From the NCBI RefSeq assembly GCF_900088415.1, contig NZ_FLLQ01000001.1, forward strand, positions 620,001-684,000: a stretch of DNA of 64,000 nt, written 5' to 3'. The DNA is from Vibrio mediterranei (GTDB lineage: Bacteria > Pseudomonadota > Gammaproteobacteria > Enterobacterales > Vibrionaceae). A program made the translations under genes and the position numbers. Positions 1 through 8,649 of this stretch are shown here, piece after piece. How positions within the stretch are numbered: the first letter of the stretch is position 1; every line of letters starts with the position of its first letter. The notes beneath the pieces are model-generated. The model made no database searches. It was given only the letters and a program-made list of their open reading frames with translations, and was not told where the DNA came from.

Positions 1-198
1 TATGTCGAGTGCTTCTCTTCGGTAACGAAGCATAGAATGGCGACAATAGCCGCGAAAAAGTTTAACGCCAATGAATAGAACAATGAGTAATCCGATAAGT
101 TGCCATCCAATGGTTTGTGGCAACCAACTAACAGGATCAGGATTAGGCACTTCGAGCATATTACGCAAAATGTAAGAGCTAGGTGCGGGTTGAGTCAT
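1..198 (-). CDS. DUF4381 domain protein, N-terminal part (cut by window edge)
   Basis: Reading the minus strand from an ATG at 198 gives an uninterrupted frame to the window edge (66 residues). The first 30 residues are polar and proline-containing (motif EVPNPDPVSWLP). A single hydrophobic segment follows at about residues 33-46, and then a basic run rich in Arg. This matches the start of DUF4381 proteins, which follow MoxR and DUF58 genes in many proteobacteria. Its ATG overlaps the stop of the DUF58 gene (ATGA), so the two are translationally coupled. The rest of the protein, and the VWA/BatD-type genes expected next, lie outside the window. Assignment rests on the motif and gene order. 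Confidence 0.75.
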   Translation of the reverse strand, partial: MTQPAPSSYILRNMLEVPNPDPVSWLPQTIGWQLIGLLIVLFIGVKLFRGYCRHSMLRYRREALDI

Positions 199-1154
199 GA
201 GCTAAACCCTCCTACAGCTCGTTTAAACCTGGCAATGTGGTCACCATCAGTCGTCAGTTCAATCACAGGTAATTTTTTTATCGACATAAGCTGGCGTAAG
301 CTTTCCAGTTTGCTTTGAGATTGCGCTGCCAAACCAGCATTGGCGGCATTGAGTTTATGTTTCTCTGTCACACTTAGCTGATACTTACCATCGCCAAATA
401 CTAACGTTGACGCATCAAGAATCTCGTCAGGTAGTCGACGTTCTAGTGGGTCCGAGATGATTACGCTGAGGATGTCATTGTGCTGTTGCAGGTATTTCAG
501 TCGGTCAATATCATGCTCTGTAGCATCTGACCAATCCGATATGAAAACTACGGTAGCGCTTTTTAACCCAAGATTACCAAGCATAGATATGGTCGCTGCA
601 AAGCCCACGTTGTCACTGTCTTCACTGTATAAGCCAAGGGATTGATTTGCGTGACACAAGCGCTTAAGTCCGTGTAGCAGATGATTTTGCGAGCGCTGTG
701 GTTTTATGTACTCGATGTGGTCACTATGATTAATGATAAAACCTACACGGTCGTTGTCTTTTATGATTCGCCAAGCAGCCAGTGCGCCAACTTCAGCTGC
801 AACGACTGATTTCATCGTATCGACTGACGAAAAATACATCCCGCTTCGCTGGTCAATACACAGAATAAAGTTACGATCTTTCTCTTCGGTATAGGTTCTG
901 ACATGCGGTTTACCAGTACGCATCGTGACCTTCCAATCGAGATTACGAATGTCATCACCAAGCTGGTAATGGCGCAATTCTTCGAAGTTAAGACCACGAC
1001 CGCGAAACGGAGAACTGTGTCTGCCAGACATTGCCGACTGCGCCATCAAGTGTGGCAATAGTGAGAACGCTTGAACTTGCGATTGCAGCTTCACCAATCG
1101 AGAGTATGGAGTATAAATGCGAGTATCGAGCGACGCATCGGTATTGTGAGCCAT
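195..1154 (-). CDS. DUF58 domain protein (MoxR-associated)
   Basis: 319 residues. The signature DUF58 block is visible around residues 50-80, with FRGRGLNFEELRHYQLGDD followed by R-x-LDWKVT-x-R. A von Willebrand-like fold with ILCIDQRSGM and VVFISDWSD follows. DUF58 proteins sit with MoxR ATPases and are thought to help assemble or activate membrane or periplasmic complexes together with VWA proteins. The gene lies 17 bp downstream of moxR and overlaps the DUF4381 gene by 4 bp, so the three form one operon. Biochemical function of this family is poorly defined. Confidence 0.9.
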   Translation of the reverse strand: MAHNTDASLDTRIYTPYSRLVKLQSQVQAFSLLPHLMAQSAMSGRHSSPFRGRGLNFEELRHYQLGDDIRNLDWKVTMRTGKPHVRTYTEEKDRNFILCIDQRSGMYFSSVDTMKSVVAAEVGALAAWRIIKDNDRVGFIINHSDHIEYIKPQRSQNHLLHGLKRLCHANQSLGLYSEDSDNVGFAATISMLGNLGLKSATVVFISDWSDATEHDIDRLKYLQQHNDILSVIISDPLERRLPDEILDASTLVFGDGKYQLSVTEKHKLNAANAGLAAQSQSKLESLRQLMSIKKLPVIELTTDGDHIARFKRAVGGFSS

Positions 1155-1171
1155 ATTATCTACCTCTGCGG

Positions 1172-2161
1172 TTAACCGATAGCCACAACATCCAATAGAC
1201 GGTCGACGACATCCTTCTGAGTGATTTGCTCTGCGAGCGCGTTGTATGACAGGGCTACCCGATGACCCAGAACCATATGAGCCACGGCGCGCACATCATC
1301 TGGCTCTACGTGAGAGCGGCCTTGTAACCACGCGTAGGCTCGACTGCATTTATCCAGAGCGATAGACGCTCGAGGCGAAGCGCCCACTAAAATCCAATCT
1401 TGTAATGAGGAATCTGGGTAACGGTGCGGCTGCCTCGTCGCCATCACTAATCCGACTATGTAGTTTTCAACGATGTCAGAGACTTCTATCTTTGCCATTT
1501 CTTCACGAGCAACAAACACCGACTCCGGCGAGATGGACGATTCAGAGCTATTGCTGTTTGTTGAGTTCGAACGCGCTCCCAGCTCTTCATCACGAACTAA
1601 GCGAATGATGTCTTTCTCGGCTTCGTCTTCTGGATAATCCACCGTCACTTTCATGATAAAGCGATCCATTTGCGCTTCAGGCAATGGATAAGTCCCTTCT
1701 TGCTCAATAGGGTTTTGTGTCGCTAGCACCATAAAGAGCTCAGGGAGAGAGTGACTTTCGCCACCCACGGTGACCGTGCCTTCTGCCATTGCTTCCAATA
1801 GGGCGGCCTGAACCTTAGCAGGAGCTCGATTGATCTCATCCGCCAACACGATGCTGTTGAAGATAGGTCCGGATTGGAAATGTAGTTGAGGTTTCCCATC
1901 CACATCTTGATAGATTTCGGTACCTGTCACGTCGGAAGGCAACAAATCCGGGGTAAACTGAATACGACCAAAACTTGTGTGTAGACGATCCGCTAACGCT
2001 TTAATAGAGCGCGTTTTGGCTGTACCAGGTAAACCTTCTAGAAGAATATGACCATTAGTAATAAGCCCAACCACCAGTGCAGTGACCACATGCTGTTGTC
2101 CGATCACTGACTCACCAACGTCAGATATTAGGCGATTAAGATCTGTTTGTGCTTGATTCAT
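1172..2161 (-). CDS. MoxR-family AAA+ ATPase
   Basis: 329 residues with a Walker A motif GLPGTAKT (about residues 43-50), a Walker B LADEINRAP, and the family block ATQNPIEQEGTYPLPEAQMDRF. MoxR ATPases act as chaperones for metal-centre insertion or complex assembly in partnership with VWA-domain proteins. A Ser/Asn-rich stretch around residues 196-212 looks like a linker insert. The start is supported by a GGAAGGG ribosome-binding sequence. It is the first gene of the moxR-DUF58-DUF4381 operon that runs off the left edge. Target complex unknown. Confidence 0.93.
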   Translation of the reverse strand: MNQAQTDLNRLISDVGESVIGQQHVVTALVVGLITNGHILLEGLPGTAKTRSIKALADRLHTSFGRIQFTPDLLPSDVTGTEIYQDVDGKPQLHFQSGPIFNSIVLADEINRAPAKVQAALLEAMAEGTVTVGGESHSLPELFMVLATQNPIEQEGTYPLPEAQMDRFIMKVTVDYPEDEAEKDIIRLVRDEELGARSNSTNSNSSESSISPESVFVAREEMAKIEVSDIVENYIVGLVMATRQPHRYPDSSLQDWILVGASPRASIALDKCSRAYAWLQGRSHVEPDDVRAVAHMVLGHRVALSYNALAEQITQKDVVDRLLDVVAIG

Positions 2162-2264
2162 TCGTTTACCCTTCCAGCTACACTTAATTTAGGCGATAAC
2201 ACATACCCTTCATACTATCTTTAGTAGTCATAACTTTTAGTTATATTAATAATGCTCATCCACT

Positions 2265-4520
2265 TTAATAACGTGATTGTAGTTGCTCTATCACTTCCTT
2301 AGGTGCGAATTGCGACAACTGCTGCAAGCACGCCTTCGCTTCAGGCTTTTGGTATTTCAACAACATGTCACATTGCGCGTATAACTGTTCTGGATTTCGA
2401 CTGATCTTGAACGCTTGGTTTAGAGCAGAAATCGCCTTTTCTAGATTAATAGACTCCATAGACAAACCATAAACGTACCAGTACTGAGCATTGTCTTTTT
2501 CTAGGTCTACCGCTTGTTTTAATAAGTCAGATGCTGCCAGTTTTTCACCCTGTCTTAGCTTGGAAAGCGCGGCGCTGTAACGAATTGCCGCTGAGTTTGG
2601 CTGATTTTTGATGCCTATCTGTAGAGTCTGCTCGGTTAATGCCTCTTGACCCTGAGCACGATAAAGGTCCGCTAGATTGATATAACTATTGGCAAAGTAT
2701 GGCTCAACCAAAATGGCACCTTCGTACTCTGCAATGGCCAGCTTTGTCTTACCTTGAGCGGCATAAACGTTACCTAGATTGGTGCGACCAAAACCTCTGT
2801 CAGAGTTAAATTCTTGTACTGCTATATATTCTTTTAACGCAGGCTTTAGTTGATCTTTTTGAAGAGGATTTAGCTCCTGCCAATAACGCGCTAACGCGCC
2901 AGCGGCTTCAGTTCGAACAGCTAGTACTGGATCAGTCAATAACGGCGAGGTAATTTGCCAGCGTTGGTGTGAAGGATAAGGCTCACTGCCTTGGATAGCC
3001 CCTACCCGAACCATTGCATCGCTGTTTTTTACAGCACGCCCGAGCGCTATCAAACTATTTTGGCCAGGATAATCGGCTAGACGTTGCAACGCTGATGCTC
3101 TTACGATTGAAGCTTCAGAGTTATCTTGCCCAATGTACGATAAGGCATCCGCGGCAGCGCGGTGCCCTATGGCACTTGCATAGAAAGCAATTCCATAATG
3201 CTGGCTGTTTTGGTATTCAGATTCAGGGAACCATACCGCAAGCGTTTTACTAGCCCACTCAGGTGACTCACTTTCATGGCAAGTCGTACAGACATTGGGC
3301 GTTTTGATATGTTGTGTGAGGTCTGGACGAGGAACGTGCCAACTGTGGTCTCTTCTAGGGTCGACTTCCATATAAGTAGTTTCTGGCATGTGACAAGTCG
3401 TACACTTGTCTGCTTCACTACCTTTTTGATGGAATGTATGATTTTCCGAGCTATATTCAGACGCGATGTGACATTGTAAGCAAACACTTTCTTCCGGGAT
3501 TTTAAGCTTAGCCGTATGTGGATCATGACAATTGGTACACGTGACGCCCATTTGAGCCATTTTCGATTGTTCAAATGAACCAAGCACATACACTTCATCG
3601 TAGATTTGACCATCAGCGTGATAAAGTTCTTGAGTAAGGTTTGAAACCAAGTAACGATCCAAAATCTCGCCTTGTACATGATCGTAGTCTTCAGTGAGCT
3701 GAACACGTCGACTATGACACTGAGCACATACCTTTACCTGTTGGGTCGATTTAATATCACTAGGTTGTAACGTCGATTTCCCTTGTTTGAATACCCAGCT
3801 TGTCACCGCTTGAGATAAATCACGATTGAAACCGTAGTGGTCAACAGTCTTAAAGCCACCCTCGCTGCCTCGCTTTGCAAGCTCTATATGAACGCTAGCA
3901 GGGCCATGACAGCCTTCACAACCGACATTAATCTCAGACCAAGTGGTTTCATATTGATTGGTGGCTTTATCGTAGCCTTTGTGTAAATTTGTAGAGTGGC
4001 AATCTGCACACATGAAGTTCCAATTTTGACCAGAGTTGGTCCAATAAAACTCATCGTTTGGCGTCGTATCAGGGTAGAGGTGGTACCACCTTTGCCCGCC
4101 AGACTCCTTGGCTCTCGAATCCCATGTAAAAGGTATCAGTTGTACACGACCGTCATCAAACTGGACCATATATTGTTGAAGTGGATAATGACCGAAAGTG
4201 TAAAGAATTTGATAGTCGTGGAAGTCACCGTCAGGTCCCTGAATATTGACCCAGAATTCGTCGTCTTTCTTATAGAAGCGATTCGTGTTCCCTTGATACT
4301 TGAACTGAACATTATTGAAATCGGCTAGAACACTCTCCGACGTCGCGTGATCCATGGCTCGCTCATGGTCAGAGCCTGTCCATGACTCGACTTCCTTAGC
4401 ATGACATTCAATACAAGCATCACTGCCAACAAAGGAAGCCCCTTCAAGTTCAGAGCTAACTGACGACGATGTGAAACCGACACTAACTAGTGCTAATAAA
4501 ACTCTTACCATCACACCCAT
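2265..4520 (-). CDS. Periplasmic multihaem c-type cytochrome with HEAT-like and TPR regions
   Basis: 751 residues with an N-terminal signal sequence (hydrophobic core about residues 5-20) and eight CXXCH haem-binding motifs: CIECH, CADCH, CEGCH, CAQCH, CTNCH, CLQCH, CTTCH and CTTCH, all within roughly the first 420 residues. The second half has no haem motifs. It holds a helical HEAT-like stretch (about 440-545) and then TPR-type repeats (about 570-725, for example LGNVYAAQGKTKLAIAEYEGA). Export and haem attachment therefore place it in the periplasm. It resembles the family of cytochrome c/TPR proteins of unknown electron partner; no reductase can be named from sequence. The start follows a GGGAAG ribosome-binding sequence. 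An inverted repeat lies just upstream. Confidence 0.88.
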   Translation of the reverse strand: MGVMVRVLLALVSVGFTSSSVSSELEGASFVGSDACIECHAKEVESWTGSDHERAMDHATSESVLADFNNVQFKYQGNTNRFYKKDDEFWVNIQGPDGDFHDYQILYTFGHYPLQQYMVQFDDGRVQLIPFTWDSRAKESGGQRWYHLYPDTTPNDEFYWTNSGQNWNFMCADCHSTNLHKGYDKATNQYETTWSEINVGCEGCHGPASVHIELAKRGSEGGFKTVDHYGFNRDLSQAVTSWVFKQGKSTLQPSDIKSTQQVKVCAQCHSRRVQLTEDYDHVQGEILDRYLVSNLTQELYHADGQIYDEVYVLGSFEQSKMAQMGVTCTNCHDPHTAKLKIPEESVCLQCHIASEYSSENHTFHQKGSEADKCTTCHMPETTYMEVDPRRDHSWHVPRPDLTQHIKTPNVCTTCHESESPEWASKTLAVWFPESEYQNSQHYGIAFYASAIGHRAAADALSYIGQDNSEASIVRASALQRLADYPGQNSLIALGRAVKNSDAMVRVGAIQGSEPYPSHQRWQITSPLLTDPVLAVRTEAAGALARYWQELNPLQKDQLKPALKEYIAVQEFNSDRGFGRTNLGNVYAAQGKTKLAIAEYEGAILVEPYFANSYINLADLYRAQGQEALTEQTLQIGIKNQPNSAAIRYSAALSKLRQGEKLAASDLLKQAVDLEKDNAQYWYVYGLSMESINLEKAISALNQAFKISRNPEQLYAQCDMLLKYQKPEAKACLQQLSQFAPKEVIEQLQSRY

Positions 4521-4548
4521 TTAGCTTCCCTTCTAACACGTGCAAGTT

Positions 4549-4571
4549 ATTGTTATTTCAATAATAACAAT
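4549..4571. promoter_or_regulatory. Perfect inverted repeat upstream of the multihaem cytochrome gene
   Basis: Nine-base arms ATTGTTATT and AATAACAAT are separated by five bases. The repeat sits about 30 bp before the cytochrome start codon, where an operator or leader hairpin would act. Very AT-rich, so chance is possible. The regulator is unknown. Confidence 0.35.
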
Positions 4572-4648
4572 AGACTACCCAGTCATAGGTGCAAGGTGTT
4601 CTTAAAAGATAAAAGCCAATTGGTTGAGCGAGTTAGTAAAGAGGTGAT

Positions 4649-5686
4649 TTATCGACTATTGAACAGCGATTTCGGTGATTCCCCAGTCCAACGTTTGAAA
4701 GCTCTGGAGAAGGAGCTGAGATCTTTAAAACCAACTTCTAAGGCAATTTGAGTGAGGTTTGTGCTTGGGTTGGCGGACAACGAAATCGCTCGTTCTAATT
4801 TGTAACGGTCTAGCAAAGTTCGAAACGACAAAGACTGCGCACTGAGTTTTCGCGTTAGTGTTCTACTACTCATATGAAAATGCCGAGACACAGAGTCAAT
4901 CGTTATATCTGTGACCTCATACTGCTTAAAAACGGCAAACACCTGCTCAGCTAAACTCGAATCCATGGTGCTTTCGGCACTGTAATGCATCGGTGCCACT
5001 AATGTCGAGTTAAGCTCAGAGTTTGCGTAGGTGCATGGCTTGTTGACAAACCAGCTTGGTAAGGTAATGCGTCGGATTTTATGCCCATAAAAAATCCGGC
5101 AATTAAATCTCTGTTCTAATGACTCTATGACGTCGTCATCTAGAGGATCTCGTTCAAAGAAAAACTCTACAGTGCACGCTTCCTTTTGTGTCGACCGAAT
5201 AAAAGTAATTAAGGCAATACAGTAATAACTGAAGCCTAGGTTGGAAAAGGTCGGCATACCTTTGTCGTTATCGTGTCTGAGCATCCAAAGTTCAGACTTC
5301 TCATTAAGGCGATGAATAAACACCAACTTTACAGCTGGACAAAACACTAATGAAAATGCTTCAAAGAACTTCAACATCACATCAACACTGGGAGCGCTAT
5401 ATAAAAATGCACCAAGTACACCAAGATGATTTGCCGTAATACTGGTACCAGCATCTATCACAATATCAAACGCGGCAGGGTGCGCTTCCACCAGCGCGAT
5501 CGCTTCTTCCAGCGAATCGAGGGAGACTTTTGGCCTCTCCATTTGTTCGTGCCAATCCTTAATGCCGCCGCGATACGTTGCAATATCGAGACCGTAGCGC
5601 TTAGCGGCCTCGTCAAGAGACCGAAGCCACTGCACATCAATGATCTGTCTGGTAGAAGCCGTCTTTAGAAGTTCATTTGAGTCCAT
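4649..5686 (-). CDS. AraC-family transcriptional regulator (arabinose-binding-like N domain)
   Basis: 345 residues. The C-terminal 85 residues carry two helix-turn-helix motifs of the AraC type (SVSRHFHMSSRTLTRKLSAQ and ALEVGFKDLSSFSRAFKRWTG). The N-terminal 200 residues resemble the all-alpha/beta sensory domain found in OruR/ArgR-like AraC regulators. It starts 3 bp after the cobW stop codon on the same strand, so it is co-transcribed with that gene. The effector cannot be read from the sequence. Confidence 0.88.
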   Translation of the reverse strand: MDSNELLKTASTRQIIDVQWLRSLDEAAKRYGLDIATYRGGIKDWHEQMERPKVSLDSLEEAIALVEAHPAAFDIVIDAGTSITANHLGVLGAFLYSAPSVDVMLKFFEAFSLVFCPAVKLVFIHRLNEKSELWMLRHDNDKGMPTFSNLGFSYYCIALITFIRSTQKEACTVEFFFERDPLDDDVIESLEQRFNCRIFYGHKIRRITLPSWFVNKPCTYANSELNSTLVAPMHYSAESTMDSSLAEQVFAVFKQYEVTDITIDSVSRHFHMSSRTLTRKLSAQSLSFRTLLDRYKLERAISLSANPSTNLTQIALEVGFKDLSSFSRAFKRWTGESPKSLFNSR

Positions 5687-5689
5687 ACC

Positions 5690-6676
5690 TTAACGTAAGC
5701 CACATAAGCGAAGGAGTACTGTCTCCAATTGCTCCCATGGCAGGAGCTCACTATCGATGACTTCAATTCGCGATTCATAGCCTTTTAACGACATTTGATT
5801 GACGGAAACAACACGATTAGCGACGTTAAAGGCATAACATCCTTTATCTGTGTTTACTACTGCCTTAATGCGCTCTGCATTCAAATCACTGAACATTGAG
5901 AACAACTGGTCAAAATCGAATGTATGTTCCGCACCAACAATCCAACCACAACTAAAGTAACCTTGTCCCTGATTCTCGCGGCGGATAAATGGTTTTTCAG
6001 GAGATAACTCGAACACCGGTTCAAGATCGCTATGGTCGTGAAAGTCGTGAGAGTGAGCAGAAGATTCCGTTTCTTGAACTCGTCGCTCTATATCCAATAC
6101 CTCTATCGGAAGCACGCCGTTTTTTACCAGTTTGTGGAAAATCTTGGCAGGCGTTTGATCCGTAACCCAATCATTGAATACATCGACATCTTCAGCGGTG
6201 CATTGATCCACTTTATTACCGATCACAACCTCTGCGACACTAAGTTGGTCATTAAAGTTGGCATTAGATAAATGCCTATCATCGGATAAATTACGCGGGT
6301 CCACCAACGCAATCGTCGCTTTTAAATCAATATAATCAATGTACTGCTCTGATGTTAACGTCTTAATGACCTGTTTGGGATGCCCCAGCCCCGTTGGTTC
6401 GATTATCAAACGATCTGGCTTTTGTCTTAACAGAACGTTGATGCCTACCGACATCGGAACACCTGCAGTGCAGCACATACAGCCACCCGGGACTTCTTTT
6501 ATGAGTGCACCACCTTCAGCCATCATTGCGCCGTCAATACCGACTTCGCCAAACTCATTAACGAGTACCGCCCAGTTTTCATTCTCGGGTTTTGATTTAA
6601 GTAGATTAAGTATTGTGGTGGTTTTACCCACACCAAGAAAACCAGTGATGATATTGGTAGGTACTTGATTTGACAT
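5690..6676 (-). CDS. CobW/COG0523-family GTP-binding metallochaperone
   Basis: 328 residues. Walker A GFLGVGKTT (residues 12-20), the diagnostic CXCC metal motif in GGCMCC, a GTPase switch region EPTGLGHP, and the guanine-specificity motif NKVD are all present. A histidine-rich linker (HSHDFHDHSD) separates the GTPase from a C-terminal CobW_C domain (YFSCGWIVG onward). COG0523 proteins deliver Zn, Co or other metals to client enzymes using GTP. The His-rich linker suggests metal storage or sensing. No metal-dependent client lies next to it; the only operon partner is the AraC-type gene. Confidence 0.9.
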   Translation of the reverse strand: MSNQVPTNIITGFLGVGKTTTILNLLKSKPENENWAVLVNEFGEVGIDGAMMAEGGALIKEVPGGCMCCTAGVPMSVGINVLLRQKPDRLIIEPTGLGHPKQVIKTLTSEQYIDYIDLKATIALVDPRNLSDDRHLSNANFNDQLSVAEVVIGNKVDQCTAEDVDVFNDWVTDQTPAKIFHKLVKNGVLPIEVLDIERRVQETESSAHSHDFHDHSDLEPVFELSPEKPFIRRENQGQGYFSCGWIVGAEHTFDFDQLFSMFSDLNAERIKAVVNTDKGCYAFNVANRVVSVNQMSLKGYESRIEVIDSELLPWEQLETVLLRLCGLR

Positions 6677-6769
6677 GATGAACTCTCTGAATGCTGCTTT
6701 GGTATGAGTATATACCTAAGTGACTCGTAGGTTCTATATTGAATAGGTTTAGGAATGAGTAAAAAAGAC

Positions 6770-6960
6770 CAAAAGACAAAAGGCGCACTTTGCGCGCGCC
6801 TTGATCCCCCGTTACTCAATCGTGAGTTTGCGAATCTCTGAACCTTGTTAACGCGGCTGAGATAATTTACGGGGCAGTAGTATGTGTTTGTTGCACATCC
6901 AAATTGTACGTAGGGTTTTCAAATCCTCCATGCTCGTCGAATACAATCCCTACGCTTTAA
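6770..6960 (-). ncRNA. Structured leader or small RNA with terminator upstream of cobW
   Basis: Read on the minus strand, this segment begins with arms CGTAGGG/CCCTACG (6911-6956 on the plus strand), continues through a smaller hairpin with ATGTG/CACAT arms, and ends with a GC-rich hairpin (AAGGCGC/GCGCCTT, 6779-6801) followed by a T-rich tract. The cobW start codon lies about 95 bases further on. The layout fits either a leader with transcription attenuation or a short independent RNA. No known riboswitch consensus is matched. Inferred from structure only. Confidence 0.35.
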
Positions 6961-7146
6961 ATATGGTACATATCTGGATTATTGCAAGTAGAGAATATTG
7001 AGGTGAATCACAAAATGCTGCAACACTAGGCAACATTAAATTTGGAATACTACTTTTCATCTTTACCACTGTTGCCAATTGTTCTAAGTCGTATAATTTT
7101 ACTTATACATTCCCGCCAATCCGAAGAACCAAGGTCTTTAAATACA

Positions 7147-8547
7147 ATGACAAAGAGAGAAAGAATCAAACAGTCGTTACTTGCCCATGTGCCACGCGGA
7201 ACGATTAATCAATTTCTCTCGAGAGACACGACCCCTATCTCAGTGCTTCTGCTGTCTTGTGTTGTGGGTGTACTTGCAGGTTTAGTAGGCACATTGTTTG
7301 AGCTTGGTGTTCACTTCGTAACTGAGACCCGCACAGAGTGGCTTCGCGACGAAATCGGTTCAGTCCTTCCTCTGTGGTTATCAGCTTTTCTAATTAGTGC
7401 ATTACTCGCCTTCATTGGATATTTTTTGGTCCATAAATTTGCACCAGAGGCCGCTGGATCAGGTATTCCTGAAATTGAGGGTGCGATGGATAATATGCGA
7501 CCAGTTCGTTGGTGGCGCGTGTTACCCGTTAAGTTCTTTGGTGGCTTAGGAGCTCTCGGTTCAGGTATGGTACTAGGTCGAGAAGGCCCAACGGTACAAA
7601 TGGGCGGCAACTTAGCTCGGATGGTGACAGATCTCTTCCGAGTAAAAAACGATGACAGTCGCCATACCTTACTTGCGTCCGGTGCTGCAGGCGGCCTCGC
7701 GGCTGCGTTTAACGCCCCTCTTGCCGGTATCATGTTTGTTGTCGAAGAGATGCGTCCGCATTTTCGCTACTCTCTTATTTCTATTAAAGCCGTACTGATC
7801 TCAGCAGTAACCGCGACGTTGGTTTTTCGCTATATTAATGGCCAAAGCGCCGTTATCTCCATTCCACAATATGGTTCACCAGAACTTAATGTGTTGTGGT
7901 TGTTTCTGGTTTTGGGTGCACTTTTCGGTGTATTTGGTGTTGCGTTCAATAAGCTAGTTACCGTGTTTCAGGACCTGTTTGTACGCATTCATAAAAACGA
8001 CCTTAAACGCTTCCTGTTTACGGGTTCTATTATTGGCGGATGTTTCGGACTGCTCCTCCTTTATGTACCGGAATTAACTGGCGGCGGTATCGGTATTATT
8101 CCGGATATTACAAATGGCAGTTTTAGCGCTTCCGTCTTGGTATTGCTGTTTATCGGTAGAGTGCTTACTACCCTTATTTGTTTTGGTTCTGGTGCACCAG
8201 GCGGTATTTTTGCACCTATGTTGGCATTGGGAACGTCCTTCGGCTATGCCTTTGGATTAACAGCAAAAGCGCTATTTCCTGAATTGCCAATAGAACCGGG
8301 GGTCTTTGCAATCGCAGGGATGGGCGCACTCTTCTCTGCAACGGTACGAGCACCGATTACTGGGATTTTATTAGTCATTGAAATGACTAATAACTACCAC
8401 TTGATCTTACCCCTTATCATCACAGCGTTAGGTGCGACAGTGATTGCTCAAGCAATGGGTGGTCAACCTATCTATAGTCAACTACTACACCGAACCATCA
8501 AAAACGAAAAACTGCGACAAGAAGATCTACCACGCAAGGAAAACTGA
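7147..8547 (+). CDS. clcA: H+/Cl- exchange transporter ClcA
   Basis: 466 residues from the ATG at 7147. The frame extends upstream, but this start gives the usual ClcA length and the MTKRERI opening seen in V. cholerae ClcA. The three CLC chloride-binding signatures are intact: GSGIPE, GREGPTVQMG (gating glutamate) and GSGAPGGIFAPMLALG; the internal proton-pathway glutamate is in VVEEMRPHF. About ten or more hydrophobic segments are visible. ClcA swaps two chloride ions for one proton in the inner membrane and supports acid resistance. It is followed by a TDT transporter on the same strand. Confidence 0.95.
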   Translation: MTKRERIKQSLLAHVPRGTINQFLSRDTTPISVLLLSCVVGVLAGLVGTLFELGVHFVTETRTEWLRDEIGSVLPLWLSAFLISALLAFIGYFLVHKFAPEAAGSGIPEIEGAMDNMRPVRWWRVLPVKFFGGLGALGSGMVLGREGPTVQMGGNLARMVTDLFRVKNDDSRHTLLASGAAGGLAAAFNAPLAGIMFVVEEMRPHFRYSLISIKAVLISAVTATLVFRYINGQSAVISIPQYGSPELNVLWLFLVLGALFGVFGVAFNKLVTVFQDLFVRIHKNDLKRFLFTGSIIGGCFGLLLLYVPELTGGGIGIIPDITNGSFSASVLVLLFIGRVLTTLICFGSGAPGGIFAPMLALGTSFGYAFGLTAKALFPELPIEPGVFAIAGMGALFSATVRAPITGILLVIEMTNNYHLILPLIITALGATVIAQAMGGQPIYSQLLHRTIKNEKLRQEDLPRKEN

Positions 8548-8570
8548 GCGCACTTTCTATCCAAACCGTG

Positions 8571-8576
8571 TATAAT
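8571..8576 (+). promoter_or_regulatory. Possible -10 box for the TDT transporter gene
   Basis: A perfect TATAAT lies 74 bp before the GTG start of the TDT gene, in the clcA-TDT gap. No good -35 hexamer is seen at 16-18 bp. Weak evidence. Confidence 0.3.
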
Positions 8577-8588
8577 TAGACGGCTAGA

Positions 8589-8616
8589 CTGCTAGTTCTC
8601 CCCGAAGAGCTAGCAG
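8589..8616. repeat. 11-bp-stem hairpin between clcA and the TDT gene
   Basis: CTGCTAGTTCT pairs with AGAGCTAGCAG (one T-G pair) around a six-base loop. No U-tract follows, so it is not a typical terminator. It would lie in the 5' leader of the TDT mRNA if the TATAAT at 8571 is used, or protect the clcA 3' end. Confidence 0.45.
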
Positions 8617-8649
8617 ATAATAATAAGGATATTAAAGAGAGCTCTCCTC

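Noticed and set aside
3167..3727. Long open frame on the minus strand inside the cytochrome gene
   Set aside because: It is a shifted reading of the multihaem gene; the true frame has eight haem motifs.
6830..6960. Resemblance to a TPP riboswitch on the plus strand (CTGAGATAAT and CGTAGGG)
   Set aside because: The required GAACCTGAT block does not occur in the right place, and the elements are in the wrong order.
7042..7146. Upstream extension of the clcA frame
   Set aside because: The ATG at 7147 gives the normal ClcA length and opening; the extension has no family similarity.
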